Origin: Bradyrhizobium sp. WBAH42
GTDB taxonomy: Bacteria; Pseudomonadota; Alphaproteobacteria; Rhizobiales; Xanthobacteraceae
Length of the DNA: 64,000 bases
Reading direction: 5' to 3'
Assembly: GCF_024585265.1 (NCBI RefSeq)
Contig: NZ_CP036533.1
Coordinates: 3,977,001 to 4,041,000, forward strand
In this document: piece after piece, positions 15,420 to 24,427 of the stretch
Layout: each line of letters opens with the position of its first letter
Numbering within the stretch: the stretch's first letter is position 1
Program-made: the position numbers and the translations under genes
The notes under the pieces: generated by a model
What the model was told of the DNA's origin: nothing
What the model saw: the letters and a program-made list of their open reading frames with translations, nothing else
Database searches by the model: none

Positions 15420-16361
15420 GTGGACTTTGCGGGCGCGATGGTGGTGGCGATGGCGGTGGATGCCCTTCTGGGCTGGCCGGCATGGCTGTTCGCGCGGATC
15501 GGCCATCCCGTCACCTGGCTCGGCCGGCTGATTGCTGCCATCGACACCGCCTGGAATCGCGCGTCCGATCCGCCGGCATTGCGTCGAGCCGCCGGCGTCG
15601 CCGGCGCGCTTGCGGTGATCGCGCTCTCCGCTGCGCTCGGTTGGGCGCTTCAATCGCTGTTGCCTTCGGGCTGGATCCAGATCGTGCTGATTGGCATCCT
15701 TGCCTGGCCATTGGTCGCGCTGCGCTCGCTGCATGATCATGTGGCTGCCGTCGCCACGCCCTTGCTGGCCGGCGATGTCGCCGCCGCGCGCGATGCCGTC
15801 TCACGCATCGTCGGCCGTGATCCCGCAGCGCTCGATGAAGCCGGCATCGCGCGCGCGGCGATCGAGAGCCTTGCCGAAAACGCCTCCGACGGCATCGTCG
15901 CACCGGTGTTCTGGGGCGCGCTATTCGGCTTGCCCGGGATCCTCGGCTACAAGGCCATCAACACGCTGGACTCCATGATCGGCCACCGCAGTGAACGGCA
16001 TGAAGCCTTCGGCTGGGCGGCGGCGCGCATCGACGATGTCGCCAATTTCATTCCAGCGCGGCTGACCGGATTCCTCTTCGTGCTGCTGGCACCGCAGCGG
16101 TCGGAGGCGCTGGCGTGCATGACGCGCGATGCGCGCCGTCATCGCTCGCCGAATGCCGGCTGGCCGGAAGCGGCGATGGCGGGCGGACTCGGCGTGCGGC
16201 TCAGCGGTCCCCGCATCTATCACGGCAGTGGGACCGACGAGCCCTGGCTGAACGAAGGTGCGCGCGATCCGCGCGCTGCCGACATCGCGGAGGCGCTGAC
16301 CGTCTACCGTCGTGCCATGTCGCTGGTCGCAGGCCTGCTTGCGATCCTGGCCTTCGCGTGA
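15420..16361 (+). CDS. cobD: Adenosylcobinamide-phosphate synthase CobD/CbiB
   Basis: A membrane protein that attaches (R)-1-amino-2-propanol phosphate (or aminopropanol) to adenosylcobyric acid. The 313 residues include the hallmark ENASDGIVAPVFWG and NTLDSMIGHRSERHEAFGWAA segments, with hydrophobic stretches at both ends. A GTG start at 15420 is preferred: AGGAG (15409-15413) sits 6 nt upstream, whereas the ATG at 15418 is out of frame. Its stop overlaps an alternative GTG start of cobC, so the two are co-transcribed. Confidence 0.95.
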   Translation: MDFAGAMVVAMAVDALLGWPAWLFARIGHPVTWLGRLIAAIDTAWNRASDPPALRRAAGVAGALAVIALSAALGWALQSLLPSGWIQIVLIGILAWPLVALRSLHDHVAAVATPLLAGDVAAARDAVSRIVGRDPAALDEAGIARAAIESLAENASDGIVAPVFWGALFGLPGILGYKAINTLDSMIGHRSERHEAFGWAAARIDDVANFIPARLTGFLFVLLAPQRSEALACMTRDARRHRSPNAGWPEAAMAGGLGVRLSGPRIYHGSGTDEPWLNEGARDPRAADIAEALTVYRRAMSLVAGLLAILAFA

Positions 16362-16372
16362 AAGAACGGGGC

Positions 16373-17338
16373 ATGCGTGAGCACGGCGGAAATCTGGACC
16401 TGGCCCAGCAGCGTTTTGGCGGACGCGCGGAGGATTGGATCGACCTGTCGACGGGCATCAACCGCTTGCCATATCCCGTGGGCGAGGTGAGCGCGCGCGC
16501 GTGGAGCGCGCTGCCCTCGCGTGCCGAGATCGAGGCCCTGCATCGGGCCGGCCAGCAGGCCTATCGCACGAGCGCCCCGGTCGTTGCGATGGGCGGTGCA
16601 CAGGCCGCCATCCAATTGCTGCCTCAGCTTGCGGTGCCAGGGCGCGCGCGCATCCTCGCACCGACCTACAACGAATATGCCGGGGTGCTGTCGGCCGCGG
16701 GCTGGGATGTCCAGGAGGCTGCGGAGCTCGATGCGCTCGCGGGTGCGGACCTCGCCATCGTGGTCAATCCCAACAATCCCGACGGTCGACGTCATGCGCC
16801 GAAGGACTTGCTGGCATTGCTCCGGCGCGTCGGCCACCTCGTCATCGACGAGAGCTTTGCCGATGCCGATCCGCAATTGTCGCTTGCGCCCGACGCGGAT
16901 CGGCCGGGACTATTGGTGCTGCGGTCCTTTGGAAAGTTTTATGGGTTGGCCGGCCTGCGACTCGGCTTCGCAATCGGTGATGCCGCCGATATCGACAGGC
17001 TTGCCGCGATGTCGGGCCCATGGCCTGTTTCAGGCGCGGCGATCGAAATCGGCTGCCGAGCCTTGCGCGATAAGGCCTGGGCCGAGGCGACGTCGGCGCG
17101 GCTCGCGCGCGACTGTCGTCGTCTCGACGCGATGGCGCATTCGCAAGGCTGGCGGCTGATCGGCGGCACACCGCTGTTCCGCTTGTACGAAACGCCTGAC
17201 GCGCAGACCGCGCAAGAGAGGCTCGCGCGCGCCCACATCTGGTCCCGTGTCTTCGCGCAACAGCCCACATGGCTGCGCCTCGGGCTTCCCGGCAGGGAAG
17301 CCGAATGGACGCGCCTGGCTGAGGCCCTAGCGCGCTAG
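16373..17338 (+). CDS. cobC: Threonine-phosphate decarboxylase CobC
   Basis: A PLP-dependent fold-type I enzyme that makes (R)-1-amino-2-propanol O-2-phosphate for CobD. The 321 residues include the substrate region [22 protein letters not shown], and [14 protein letters not shown] carrying the Schiff-base lysine. ATG 16373 gives [11 protein letters not shown]; an in-frame GTG at 16358 overlapping the cobD stop would add five residues. Its 3' end overlaps the convergent cobQ end by 12 nt (17327-17338). This is the P. denitrificans CobC, not the Salmonella phosphatase of the same name. Confidence 0.93.
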   Translation: MREHGGNLDLAQQRFGGRAEDWIDLSTGINRLPYPVGEVSARAWSALPSRAEIEALHRAGQQAYRTSAPVVAMGGAQAAIQLLPQLAVPGRARILAPTYNEYAGVLSAAGWDVQEAAELDALAGADLAIVVNPNNPDGRRHAPKDLLALLRRVGHLVIDESFADADPQLSLAPDADRPGLLVLRSFGKFYGLAGLRLGFAIGDAADIDRLAAMSGPWPVSGAAIEIGCRALRDKAWAEATSARLARDCRRLDAMAHSQGWRLIGGTPLFRLYETPDAQTAQERLARAHIWSRVFAQQPTWLRLGLPGREAEWTRLAEALAR

Positions 17339-18775
17339 CGCGAGCAGGCCTTCGACGTCGAGATGGACTTCGATGTGATCGGCCAGCGCCTCGAGCGCGC
17401 TTTCGACCCGGTCGTGATAGGGTTCCTCGCCTGCGGGAATGTCGAGCTTGGCGAGGTATGCCTTGCGGAAATCATCCGACGTGAACAGGCCGTGCAGATA
17501 GCTGCCCTGCACGCGTCCGTCGCGCGAGATGGCGCCTTCGGGCTCGCCGCCCAGCTTCGCGAAGGGGCGGGCGCGATCCGGGCCGTCGGTGCGGCCGATG
17601 TGAATCTCGTAGGCCTGGATCGGCTGATCCGTCGCGGCGTGCACGGCCGCAACGCGCGTGAGGGTTTTTTGCGGGCTCATCACCGTCTCGACATCGAGAA
17701 GCCCGAGGCCCGGCGTGTCGCCCGCAGGTCCCTCGATGCCCTCGGGATCGGCGACGCTGCGGCCCAGCATCTGATAGCCACCGCAGAGGCCGAGCACATG
17801 GCCGCCCCTGCGGTGGTGCGCGAGGAGATCGATGTCCCAGCGTTGCGCGCGCAGGAAGGCGAGGTCGCCGCGGGTGGATTTGGAACCGGGGACGATAACG
17901 AGGCGCACGTCGCCCGGGATTGCTTCGCCTGGGCGCACCATTACGAGATCGACGCCCGGTTCGAGCTTGAGAGGATCGAGATCGTCGAAATTGGCGATCC
18001 GCGACAGTGCGAGACAGGCGATCTTGCATTGACCGGGCTTGCGTGCGTCGCGCAGGCCGAGCGCATCCTCGGCCGGCAGCTCGCCGGCACGCGCGAACCA
18101 GGGCAGCACGCCAAGACCACGCCATGCGGTCTTTTGCTCGATCAGCCTGTAACCGTCGTCGAACAGCGTGGGGTCGCCGCGGAACTTGTTGATGACGAAG
18201 CCGGAGATCATCGCGGCGTCGTCGGGATCGATCACCGTCTTGATGCCCACCAGTTGGGCAATGACCCCGCCGCGATCGATGTCGCCCACCAGCACGACCG
18301 GCACATCCGCCTTGCGGGCAAAGCCCATATTGGCGATGTCGGACTTGCGCAAATTCACCTCGGCCGGACTGCCGGCGCCCTCGACCAGCACCAGATCGGC
18401 CCGCGCCTTCAAGCGTTCGAAACTCTCGAGCACCGCGCCCATCAGCGACGGCTTCATCGCCGCGTATTCGCGCGCGCGTGCGGTCGCGATGCGCTTGCCA
18501 TGGACCACGACTTGCGCGCCGACATCGGTCTCGGGCTTGAGCAGCACCGGGTTCATGTCGGTGTGCGGCTCGACACCGGCGGCGAGCGCCTGCAATGCCT
18601 GGGCGCGGCCAATCTCGCCGCCATCGACGGTGACGGCGGCGTTGTTCGACATGTTCTGCGGCTTGAACGGCAGCACCCGCAGACCACGGCGCGTGAAGGC
18701 GCGCGCGAGGCCGGCGACGATGAGCGACTTGCCCACGTCCGAGCCGGCCCCCTGGATCATCAATGCGCGTGCCAT
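17327..18775 (-). CDS. cobQ: Cobyric acid synthase
   Basis: A glutamine-dependent amidotransferase that amidates carboxylates b, d, e and g of adenosylcobyrinic acid a,c-diamide. The 482 residues have an N-terminal dethiobiotin-synthetase-like ATPase ([13 protein letters not shown]-loop, [21 protein letters not shown]) and a C-terminal class I glutaminase with the nucleophile cysteine in [10 protein letters not shown] and a late catalytic HG in GSYLHGLF. It lies 7 nt downstream of cobO on the same strand, so cobO-cobQ form an operon divergent from the riboswitch-led cobW-cobN operon. Confidence 0.96.
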   Translation of the reverse strand: MARALMIQGAGSDVGKSLIVAGLARAFTRRGLRVLPFKPQNMSNNAAVTVDGGEIGRAQALQALAAGVEPHTDMNPVLLKPETDVGAQVVVHGKRIATARAREYAAMKPSLMGAVLESFERLKARADLVLVEGAGSPAEVNLRKSDIANMGFARKADVPVVLVGDIDRGGVIAQLVGIKTVIDPDDAAMISGFVINKFRGDPTLFDDGYRLIEQKTAWRGLGVLPWFARAGELPAEDALGLRDARKPGQCKIACLALSRIANFDDLDPLKLEPGVDLVMVRPGEAIPGDVRLVIVPGSKSTRGDLAFLRAQRWDIDLLAHHRRGGHVLGLCGGYQMLGRSVADPEGIEGPAGDTPGLGLLDVETVMSPQKTLTRVAAVHAATDQPIQAYEIHIGRTDGPDRARPFAKLGGEPEGAISRDGRVQGSYLHGLFTSDDFRKAYLAKLDIPAGEEPYHDRVESALEALADHIEVHLDVEGLLALAR

Positions 18776-18782
18776 CGTGCCT

Positions 18783-19418
18783 TCAGAACTCGACGCCGGC
18801 CTGCGCCTTGATGCCGGAACGGAACGGATGCTTGACCAGCGTCATCTCGGTGACGAGGTCGGCGATCTCGATCAGCTCGTCCTTGGCGTTGCGCCCGGTG
18901 AGCACGACATGCGTCATCGCAGGCTTCTGCGTCGTCAGGAACTCCACCACCTCGGCAATGTCGAGATAGTCGTAGCGGAGCGCGATGTTGATCTCGTCGA
19001 GCACGACCATACGCAAGTTCGCGTCAAGGATCAGCTCCTTGGCTTTCTCCCAGCCGGCACGTGCGGCGGCGATGTCGCGGGCACGGTCCTGCGTCTCCCA
19101 GGTGAAGCCTTCGCCCATCGCGTGGAACTGGCAGAGATCGCCGAAATGGCCGGTGAGCAGGCGCCGTTCGCCGGTATCCCAGGCGCCCTTGATGAATTGC
19201 ACCACCGCGCAAGGGAAGCCATGCGCGACGCAGCGAACGATCATGCCGAAGGCCGAGGAGGATTTTCCCTTGCCCGCGCCGGTATGGACGATGATCAGGC
19301 CCTTTTCGCCGCTCTTGGTCGCCATGATCTTGTCGCGGGCGGCCTTCTTCTTCGCCATTTTCTGGGCGTGCCTGATGTCGGTATCCTCGGCTGATTGGGT
19401 ATCCGGTTCAGACGTCAT
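18783..19418 (-). CDS. cobO: Cob(I)yrinic acid a,c-diamide adenosyltransferase
   Basis: A CobA/CobO/BtuR-type adenosyltransferase that transfers adenosyl from ATP to cob(I)yrinic acid a,c-diamide. The start at 19418 gives 211 residues, the usual length. Visible are the P-loop [15 protein letters not shown], the [14 protein letters not shown] segment, and the Walker B-like [16 protein letters not shown] longer upstream reading frame exists but runs through the divergent riboswitch and lacks family similarity. A cob(II)yrinate reductase that would supply its Co(I) substrate is not in the window. Confidence 0.95.
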   Translation of the reverse strand: MTSEPDTQSAEDTDIRHAQKMAKKKAARDKIMATKSGEKGLIIVHTGAGKGKSSSAFGMIVRCVAHGFPCAVVQFIKGAWDTGERRLLTGHFGDLCQFHAMGEGFTWETQDRARDIAAARAGWEKAKELILDANLRMVVLDEINIALRYDYLDIAEVVEFLTTQKPAMTHVVLTGRNAKDELIEIADLVTEMTLVKHPFRSGIKAQAGVEF

Positions 19419-19448
19419 GGGACCCGGTCCTTCGGCTTGACAAGTGGC

Positions 19449-19469
19449 GGCCACCGGCAAATGGTGGCC
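19449..19469. other. Small perfect hairpin between cobO and riboswitch 1
   Basis: GGCCACC (19449-19455) and GGTGGCC (19463-19469) form a 7-bp stem with a 7-nt loop, just upstream of the cobO start on the minus strand and just before the P1 stem of the plus-strand riboswitch. It could be an operator or an insulating hairpin between the divergent units; nothing else supports a function. Confidence 0.35.
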
Positions 19470-19471
19470 CG

Positions 19472-19667
19472 GCGTTGGTTCCTGTCCTATGACAGGCGAA
19501 GAGGGAATGCGATAGGGTCCGAATCGGCAAGATTTGGATCCAAACTGCAGCCGCCCCCGCGACCGTGACCGGAGAGATGCCCGAAGCCACTGATTCCTTT
19601 CGGAATCGGGAAGGCGGGGATCGAAGGGCCAAAACCCTGCTCCGCAAGCCGGGAGACCTGCCAGCGC
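19472..19667 (+). promoter_or_regulatory. Cobalamin riboswitch 1 (upstream of DUF1636-cobW-cobN operon)
   Basis: The conserved cobalamin-aptamer blocks occur in order: GAGGGAAT (19501-19508), the core GCAGCCGCCCCCGCGACCGTGA (from 19547) and the B12-box AAGCCGGGAGACCTGCC (19646-19662). A P1 stem closes it: 19472-19478 pairs with 19661-19667 with one G-U pair. About 100 nt of expression platform separate it from the first gene, ending in a start-codon-sequestering hairpin. Adenosylcobalamin binding is expected to shut the operon down. Confidence 0.95.
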
Positions 19668-19741
19668 GGACGAGTTTTGGACCGGCGGACGGGGTGTTCC
19701 GCGACGGGGAAGCGGGCCTTCAGGAGAATGGTCCGTGCGCC

Positions 19742-19777
19742 TCATCGCCTCCCGCTGTTATCTGGAAGAGGCGATGA
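19742..19777 (+). promoter_or_regulatory. Start-codon-sequestering hairpin of riboswitch 1
   Basis: TCATCGCCTC (19742-19751) and GAGGCGATGA (19768-19777) are a perfect 10-bp inverted repeat with a 16-nt loop. The 3' arm contains the ATG (19774-19776) of the DUF1636 gene and the end of its GGAAGAG Shine-Dalgarno. When the stem forms, initiation should be blocked, so this riboswitch probably acts on translation. Confidence 0.75.
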
Positions 19778-20148
19778 CCGTCACACTTCATGTCTGCATC
19801 ACCTGCCGCGCCGGCCAGACGCTGGGCGAGGGCGAGACGACGCCCGGCAAGCGCCTGCACGGCGCGATCCTCGAGGCCGGCGTGCCGGAGGGCGTCAGCG
19901 TGGTTCCCGTCGAATGCCTGTCGGCCTGCAGCCAGGGCTGCTCGGTCGCGCTCAGCGCACCCGGCCGCTGGTCCTATGTCTATGGTCGCCTGTCCGATGC
20001 GAACGCGCAGGACGTGGTCGCAGGCGCCGCTGCCTACGCTGCCGCGCCCGATGGCATCGTGCCCTGGCGCAGCCGTCCCGAAATCTTCCGCAAGCAGTCG
20101 CTTGCCCGCATTCCCCCCATTGCCGTCGTGCCGGAGGCCGCTGAATGA
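19774..20148 (+). CDS. DUF1636 family protein, Cys-rich, riboswitch-controlled
   Basis: A 124-residue protein of unknown function, often seen beside cobW. Five cysteines are arranged C8-x2-C11 and C48-x3-C52-x3-C56, recalling thioredoxin-like [2Fe-2S] ferredoxins or a metal-binding site; the rest is a small alpha/beta domain. ATG 19774 is preferred (GGAAGAG upstream, family-like MTVTLHVCITC start); the in-frame GTG 19735 would add 13 residues. Its stop overlaps the cobW ATG by 4 nt. Sitting directly behind a B12 riboswitch and before cobW and cobN suggests a role in cobalt delivery or insertion, but this is inference. Confidence 0.8.
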   Translation: MTVTLHVCITCRAGQTLGEGETTPGKRLHGAILEAGVPEGVSVVPVECLSACSQGCSVALSAPGRWSYVYGRLSDANAQDVVAGAAAYAAAPDGIVPWRSRPEIFRKQSLARIPPIAVVPEAAE

Positions 20149-21179
20149 ACTCGCTCGCAAAAGTCCCGGTTACGGTGGTCACCGGTTTCCTCGGCTCCGG
20201 CAAGACGACGCTGATCCAGCATCTGCTCAGCAATGCCGGCGGCAAGAAGCTCGCGGTGCTCGTCAACGAGTTCGGCAGCGAGGGCGTCGACGGCGAGATC
20301 CTGAAATCCTGCGCCGATGCGAACTGCCCGGAGGAGAACATCGTCGAGCTCGCCAATGGCTGCATCTGCTGCACGGTGGCCGATGATTTCATTCCGACGA
20401 TGGAGCAATTGCTGGCGCGGCCGGTGCGGCCCGATCACATCCTGATCGAGACCTCGGGACTGGCATTGCCGAAGCCGCTCTTGAAGGCGTTCGACTGGCC
20501 GGAGATCCGCTCGCGCATCACGGTCGACGGCGTGATTGCGCTGGCCGACGCCGAGGCTGTCGCGGCCGGCCGCTTCGCGCCGGATCCGGCTGCGGTCGAA
20601 GCGCAGCGCGCGGCGGACGAAAATCTCGATCACGAGACGCCGCTGTCGGAGGTGTTCGAGGATCAGATCGCCTGTGCCGACATCGTGCTGCTGACTAAGG
20701 CCGACCTTGCGGGCACCGCGGGCATCGAAGCCGCAAAGGCCGCGATCACCGCCGAGATGCCGCGCCGCGTGCCGATGCTGCCGGTCACAGACGGCGCGAT
20801 CGATGCGCGCGTCATCCTCGGTCTCGGCGCTGCCGCCGAGAACGATCTCGCCGCGCGCCCCTCGCATCATGACGGCGAGGAAGAGCACGAGCATGATGAT
20901 TTCGCCTCCGTCGTGATCGACCTTCCGGAGGTGGCGGATATCGAGGCGCTGGTCGCATCGGTGCAGAAGCTGGCGCGCGAGCAGAACGTGCTGCGGGCCA
21001 AGGGCTACATCGCGGTCGCTGGCAAGCCGATGCGGCTGTTGCTGCAGGCGGTCGGTGAGCGCGTGCGCCACCAGTTCGACAAGCCATGGGGCGCGGGTCT
21101 CAGGCAGTCAAAACTCGTCGTGATCGGCGAGCATGGCGATATCGACGAGGCTGCCATCAAGGCAGGACTGGGAGTCTGA
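20145..21179 (+). CDS. cobW: CobW, G3E-family GTPase for cobalamin biosynthesis
   Basis: A COG0523 metallochaperone GTPase thought to supply cobalt to the corrin-ring chelatase. The 344 residues show the P-loop GFLGSGKTT (residues 13-21), the NEFG switch, the metal-binding CxCC motif in NGCICCTVAD, the ETSGLALP segment and a TKAD guanine-specificity motif. A His/Glu/Asp-rich stretch (from His241, with H-H-D-G-E-E-E-H-E-H-D-D) is a likely extra metal site. It is flanked by 4-nt and 1-nt overlaps, inside the riboswitch 1 operon. Confidence 0.95.
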   Translation: MNSLAKVPVTVVTGFLGSGKTTLIQHLLSNAGGKKLAVLVNEFGSEGVDGEILKSCADANCPEENIVELANGCICCTVADDFIPTMEQLLARPVRPDHILIETSGLALPKPLLKAFDWPEIRSRITVDGVIALADAEAVAAGRFAPDPAAVEAQRAADENLDHETPLSEVFEDQIACADIVLLTKADLAGTAGIEAAKAAITAEMPRRVPMLPVTDGAIDARVILGLGAAAENDLAARPSHHDGEEEHEHDDFASVVIDLPEVADIEALVASVQKLAREQNVLRAKGYIAVAGKPMRLLLQAVGERVRHQFDKPWGAGLRQSKLVVIGEHGDIDEAAIKAGLGV

Positions 21180-24100
21180 TGCACGTCGTCTTCCGCGAGA
21201 GCCGCGGTCTCGAGGAGACCGCGACGCCAAGAGACATCGGCCAGGACCCGGCCGATCTCGTGGTGCTCTCGTATTCGGATTCCGACCTTGCCGCGTTTGC
21301 GGCCGGCTGGCGGCGCGGCCGAGGAAGCCTGCCGTCGTTGCGGCTCGCCAATCTTGCCGAGCTGCGTCATCCGCTGTCGGTCGACACCTATATCGAGCGC
21401 ACGCTGTCGAAGGCGCGCGGCATATTGGTGCGCCTGATCGGCGGGGAATCCTATTGGGCGTATGGGCTCGCGGCGCTCCAGCAACTCGCGAAAGAGCGCA
21501 ACATCGTGCTCGCCGTGCTGCCGGCGGACGGCCGCGACGACACGCGGCTGGATGCGTACTCGACCCTGCCGGTCTCGACGCTGCGTCGGCTCAAGGTGCT
21601 CTGCGACACTGGCGGCCCAGTCGCAGCGCAAGCCGCGATCGCGCAGCTCGCGCTGGCCTCCGGCCTTTATGCCGGCCCGGTCATCGGAGAGATGACCGTG
21701 CCCGAGATGGGATTCTATGATCCCGTACGCGGTGTCATCGCTGCGCCTGCGGGCGGCGAGGGGAAGCCGCGCGCATTCGTGACGTTCTATCGCTCCTATC
21801 TCACGGCCGCCGATACCGGGCCGGTTGACGCGTTGATTGCCGCGCTGCGCGAGAAGGGATTTGACGCCTACGGCGTGTTCGTCACCTCGCTGAAGGCGCC
21901 AGGCGTTGCAGACTGGCTGCGCGCGCATCTGGCGCAACATCCTGCGGCGGCGATCGTCAATGCGACGGCGTTTTCGGCCCTTGGCGATGACGGCACGACG
22001 CCATTCGATGCCGCGTCCTGTCCGGTGTTCCAGGTCGCGCTCTCCACTGCGCGGCGTGAGGACTGGGCGGAATCGCTGCGCGGCCTCTCGCCCGGCGATC
22101 TCGCGATGCACGTCGTGCTGCCCGAAGTCGACGGCCGCCTGTTCGCCGGTGTGGTGAGCTTCAAGTCCGCTGGGGAGCGCGATCCCGATCTGCAGTTCTT
22201 GCATCTGGCGCACAGGGCCGACGAAGAGCGCGTCAACGCCGTTGCCGCGCGCGTCGCGGCCTGGCGGCGCCTCGCGGAGAAGCCGATCAGTGAGAAGCGG
22301 CTGGCGATCGTGCTCTCGAACTATCCGGGCCGTCCGCATCAGATCGCGCACGCCGTTGGTCTCGATGCGCTGGCGTCGGTCGAGGCGTTGATCTCCGATA
22401 TCGCGGAGGTCGGCTTCGACGTTGCGTCGGTCGATGCGCTCGGCGAGAAACTGTTGAAGCAGAGCTTGAATTGGAGCGTCGCGGATTATCGGGCGGCGCT
22501 CTCGTGTCTCCCGCAATCCTTGCAGGACGATCTTGCGCGCGCCTGGGGCGCGCCGGATGACGATCCGAGCTGCCGCGATGGCGTATTCCATTTCGCCGGC
22601 ATCGCGTGCGGCCGGTCGATCATCGCGGTGCAGCCCGAGCGTGGCGATGCCGCCTCGCGCGATGCCGACTATCACGATCTCGCCCGCACGCCACGCCACG
22701 CCTATGTCGCGTTCTATCTCTGGCTCAGGCAGCAAGGCTGCGATGCCGTCGTGCATGTGGGCGCACATGGCACGCTGGAATGGCTGCCGGGTAAATCCGT
22801 GGCGCTGTCGCGAGCGTGCTGGCCGGAAGCGCTGATCGGCGATCTCCCCGTCGTCTATCCCTTCATCGTCAACGATCCCGGCGAGGCCGCGCAGGCCAAG
22901 CGGCGCATCGGCGCGGTCACGATCGGCCATCTGCCGCCGCCACTTGAGACATCCGCGGTGCCGGAAGCTTTGCGCCGGCTCGAACGGCTGCTCGACGAAT
23001 ATTCGACCGCTGACGGTCTCGATCCCGCCCGTCGTCAGCGCCTGATCGCGGCGATCCGCGACGAGGCCCGTGCGGCCGGCCTCGAAGAGGATCTCGGCCT
23101 GGATGCATCGGCCGCGCCGGCCGAAGCGATTCCGCGGATCGATCGCTTCGTTTGCGACCTCAAGGAGAGCCAGTTCGGCGACGGCCTGCACGTGTTCGGC
23201 CGCGGCGCCTGCGGCGAAGCGGAGCGGGATGCGTTGCGTGCCGCGCTCGCCGGACAGCGCGTTGCACCGGGACCATCGGGCTCGCCCTATCGGGGTCGAC
23301 AGGACGTGCTGCCGACGGGGCGCAATCTCTTCGCCGTCGACCCGCGGGCGGTGCCGACGCCGTCGGCGCATGCGCAAGGCATCAAGCTTGCTGAAGAGCT
23401 GCTGCGTCGTCACTTGCAGGATCACGGCGACTGGCCGAAAGGGCTCGTGGTCGACCTCTGGGGCTCGGCGACGATGCGTACCGCCGGTGAGGAGTTTGCG
23501 ATGGCGCTGCATCTGGCCGGCCTTGCGCCGCGCTGGGATCATGCGTCCGGCCGCGTCACCGGCTACGACATCATCGCGCCGGCCGAGCTCTGCCGTCCGC
23601 GCATCGACGTCACGCTGCGCGTATCCGGCCTGTTCCGCGATGTCTTCGCGGGTCTGGCGCAATTGTTCGAAGCCGCCTCCGAAGCGCTTGCGTCGCGAGA
23701 AGAGGAGGGTGAGGAGAATCCGTATCGCCACCGCGCGTCCCGCGTGTTCGCGCCGCGGCCCGGACAATACGGCGTCGGGCTCTCGGCTATCCCGGATGCG
23801 TTCACGCCGGAGACGCGCGAGGCCGCCGGCGAAGCCTGGCTGTCGGCGTCGTCCTGGGCGTTCTCTGCCGATGGCGCGATGCAGCCGGATCGCGCAGGTA
23901 TCGAACAGCGTCTCGCGTCCGCCGACGCTTTTGTCCATGTCCAGGACTTGCCCGAAACCGATCTGCTGCTCGCCGCCGATTATGCCGCGCATGAGGCAGG
24001 TGTTGCTGCGGCGGCCGCGCATCTCGGCGCCGTCGCGCCGTCGCTCTATCACCTCGATGCGACACGGCCCGGCGAGCCGCATGCGCGCACGCTGACGGAG

Positions 24101-24427
24101 GAGATCTCACGGGTCGTCAGGGCACGCGCGGCCAATCCGGCCTGGATCGCCGGCATGATGCGTCATGGCTTTCGCGGCGCCGCAGAGATCACCGCGACGC
24201 TGGAGCACATGGCCGCCTTCGCGCATCTCGCCGGCGCCGTGCCGCCGCACCTGTTCGACCTCTACTACGACGCGACACTCGGCAACGACGACGTCCGCGC
24301 CTTCATGGCGCACGAAAATCCGGCGGCGCTCGCAGCAATGGAAACCTGCTTCGCGCGTCTGCACGAAGCCTCGCTCTGGCGAACCCGCCGCAATTCGATT
24401 GCAGCGGCGCTAAAGGAGGCGTCATGA
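21179..24427 (+). CDS. cobN: Cobaltochelatase subunit CobN
   Basis: The large catalytic subunit of the ATP-dependent aerobic cobaltochelatase, which inserts Co2+ into hydrogenobyrinic acid a,c-diamide. The start ATG 21179 shares its A with the cobW stop and gives 1082 residues, slightly shorter than some CobN. Family features seen are the VHVGAHGTLEWLPGKSVALS block, YPFIVNDPGEAAQAKRR, and the C-terminal HGFRGAAEI region. The AAA+ partner subunits (CobS/CobT of the chelatase) are not in this window. Overlaps cobG by 4 nt. Confidence 0.95.
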   Translation: MHVVFRESRGLEETATPRDIGQDPADLVVLSYSDSDLAAFAAGWRRGRGSLPSLRLANLAELRHPLSVDTYIERTLSKARGILVRLIGGESYWAYGLAALQQLAKERNIVLAVLPADGRDDTRLDAYSTLPVSTLRRLKVLCDTGGPVAAQAAIAQLALASGLYAGPVIGEMTVPEMGFYDPVRGVIAAPAGGEGKPRAFVTFYRSYLTAADTGPVDALIAALREKGFDAYGVFVTSLKAPGVADWLRAHLAQHPAAAIVNATAFSALGDDGTTPFDAASCPVFQVALSTARREDWAESLRGLSPGDLAMHVVLPEVDGRLFAGVVSFKSAGERDPDLQFLHLAHRADEERVNAVAARVAAWRRLAEKPISEKRLAIVLSNYPGRPHQIAHAVGLDALASVEALISDIAEVGFDVASVDALGEKLLKQSLNWSVADYRAALSCLPQSLQDDLARAWGAPDDDPSCRDGVFHFAGIACGRSIIAVQPERGDAASRDADYHDLARTPRHAYVAFYLWLRQQGCDAVVHVGAHGTLEWLPGKSVALSRACWPEALIGDLPVVYPFIVNDPGEAAQAKRRIGAVTIGHLPPPLETSAVPEALRRLERLLDEYSTADGLDPARRQRLIAAIRDEARAAGLEEDLGLDASAAPAEAIPRIDRFVCDLKESQFGDGLHVFGRGACGEAERDALRAALAGQRVAPGPSGSPYRGRQDVLPTGRNLFAVDPRAVPTPSAHAQGIKLAEELLRRHLQDHGDWPKGLVVDLWGSATMRTAGEEFAMALHLAGLAPRWDHASGRVTGYDIIAPAELCRPRIDVTLRVSGLFRDVFAGLAQLFEAASEALASREEEGEENPYRHRASRVFAPRPGQYGVGLSAIPDAFTPETREAAGEAWLSASSWAFSADGAMQPDRAGIEQRLASADAFVHVQDLPETDLLLAADYAAHEAGVAAAAAHLGAVAPSLYHLDATRPGEPHARTLTEEISRVVRARAANPAWIAGMMRHGFRGAAEITATLEHMAAFAHLAGAVPPHLFDLYYDATLGNDDVRAFMAHENPAALAAMETCFARLHEASLWRTRRNSIAAALKEAS

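Noticed and set aside
19419..19745. N-terminal extension of CobO into the riboswitch region
   Set aside because: The extension reads antisense through the aptamer; family length and start are met by ATG 19418.
21005..24082. 1025-residue minus-strand open frame opposite cobN
   Set aside because: Shadow of cobN; no recognisable domain, whereas cobN carries clear family blocks.
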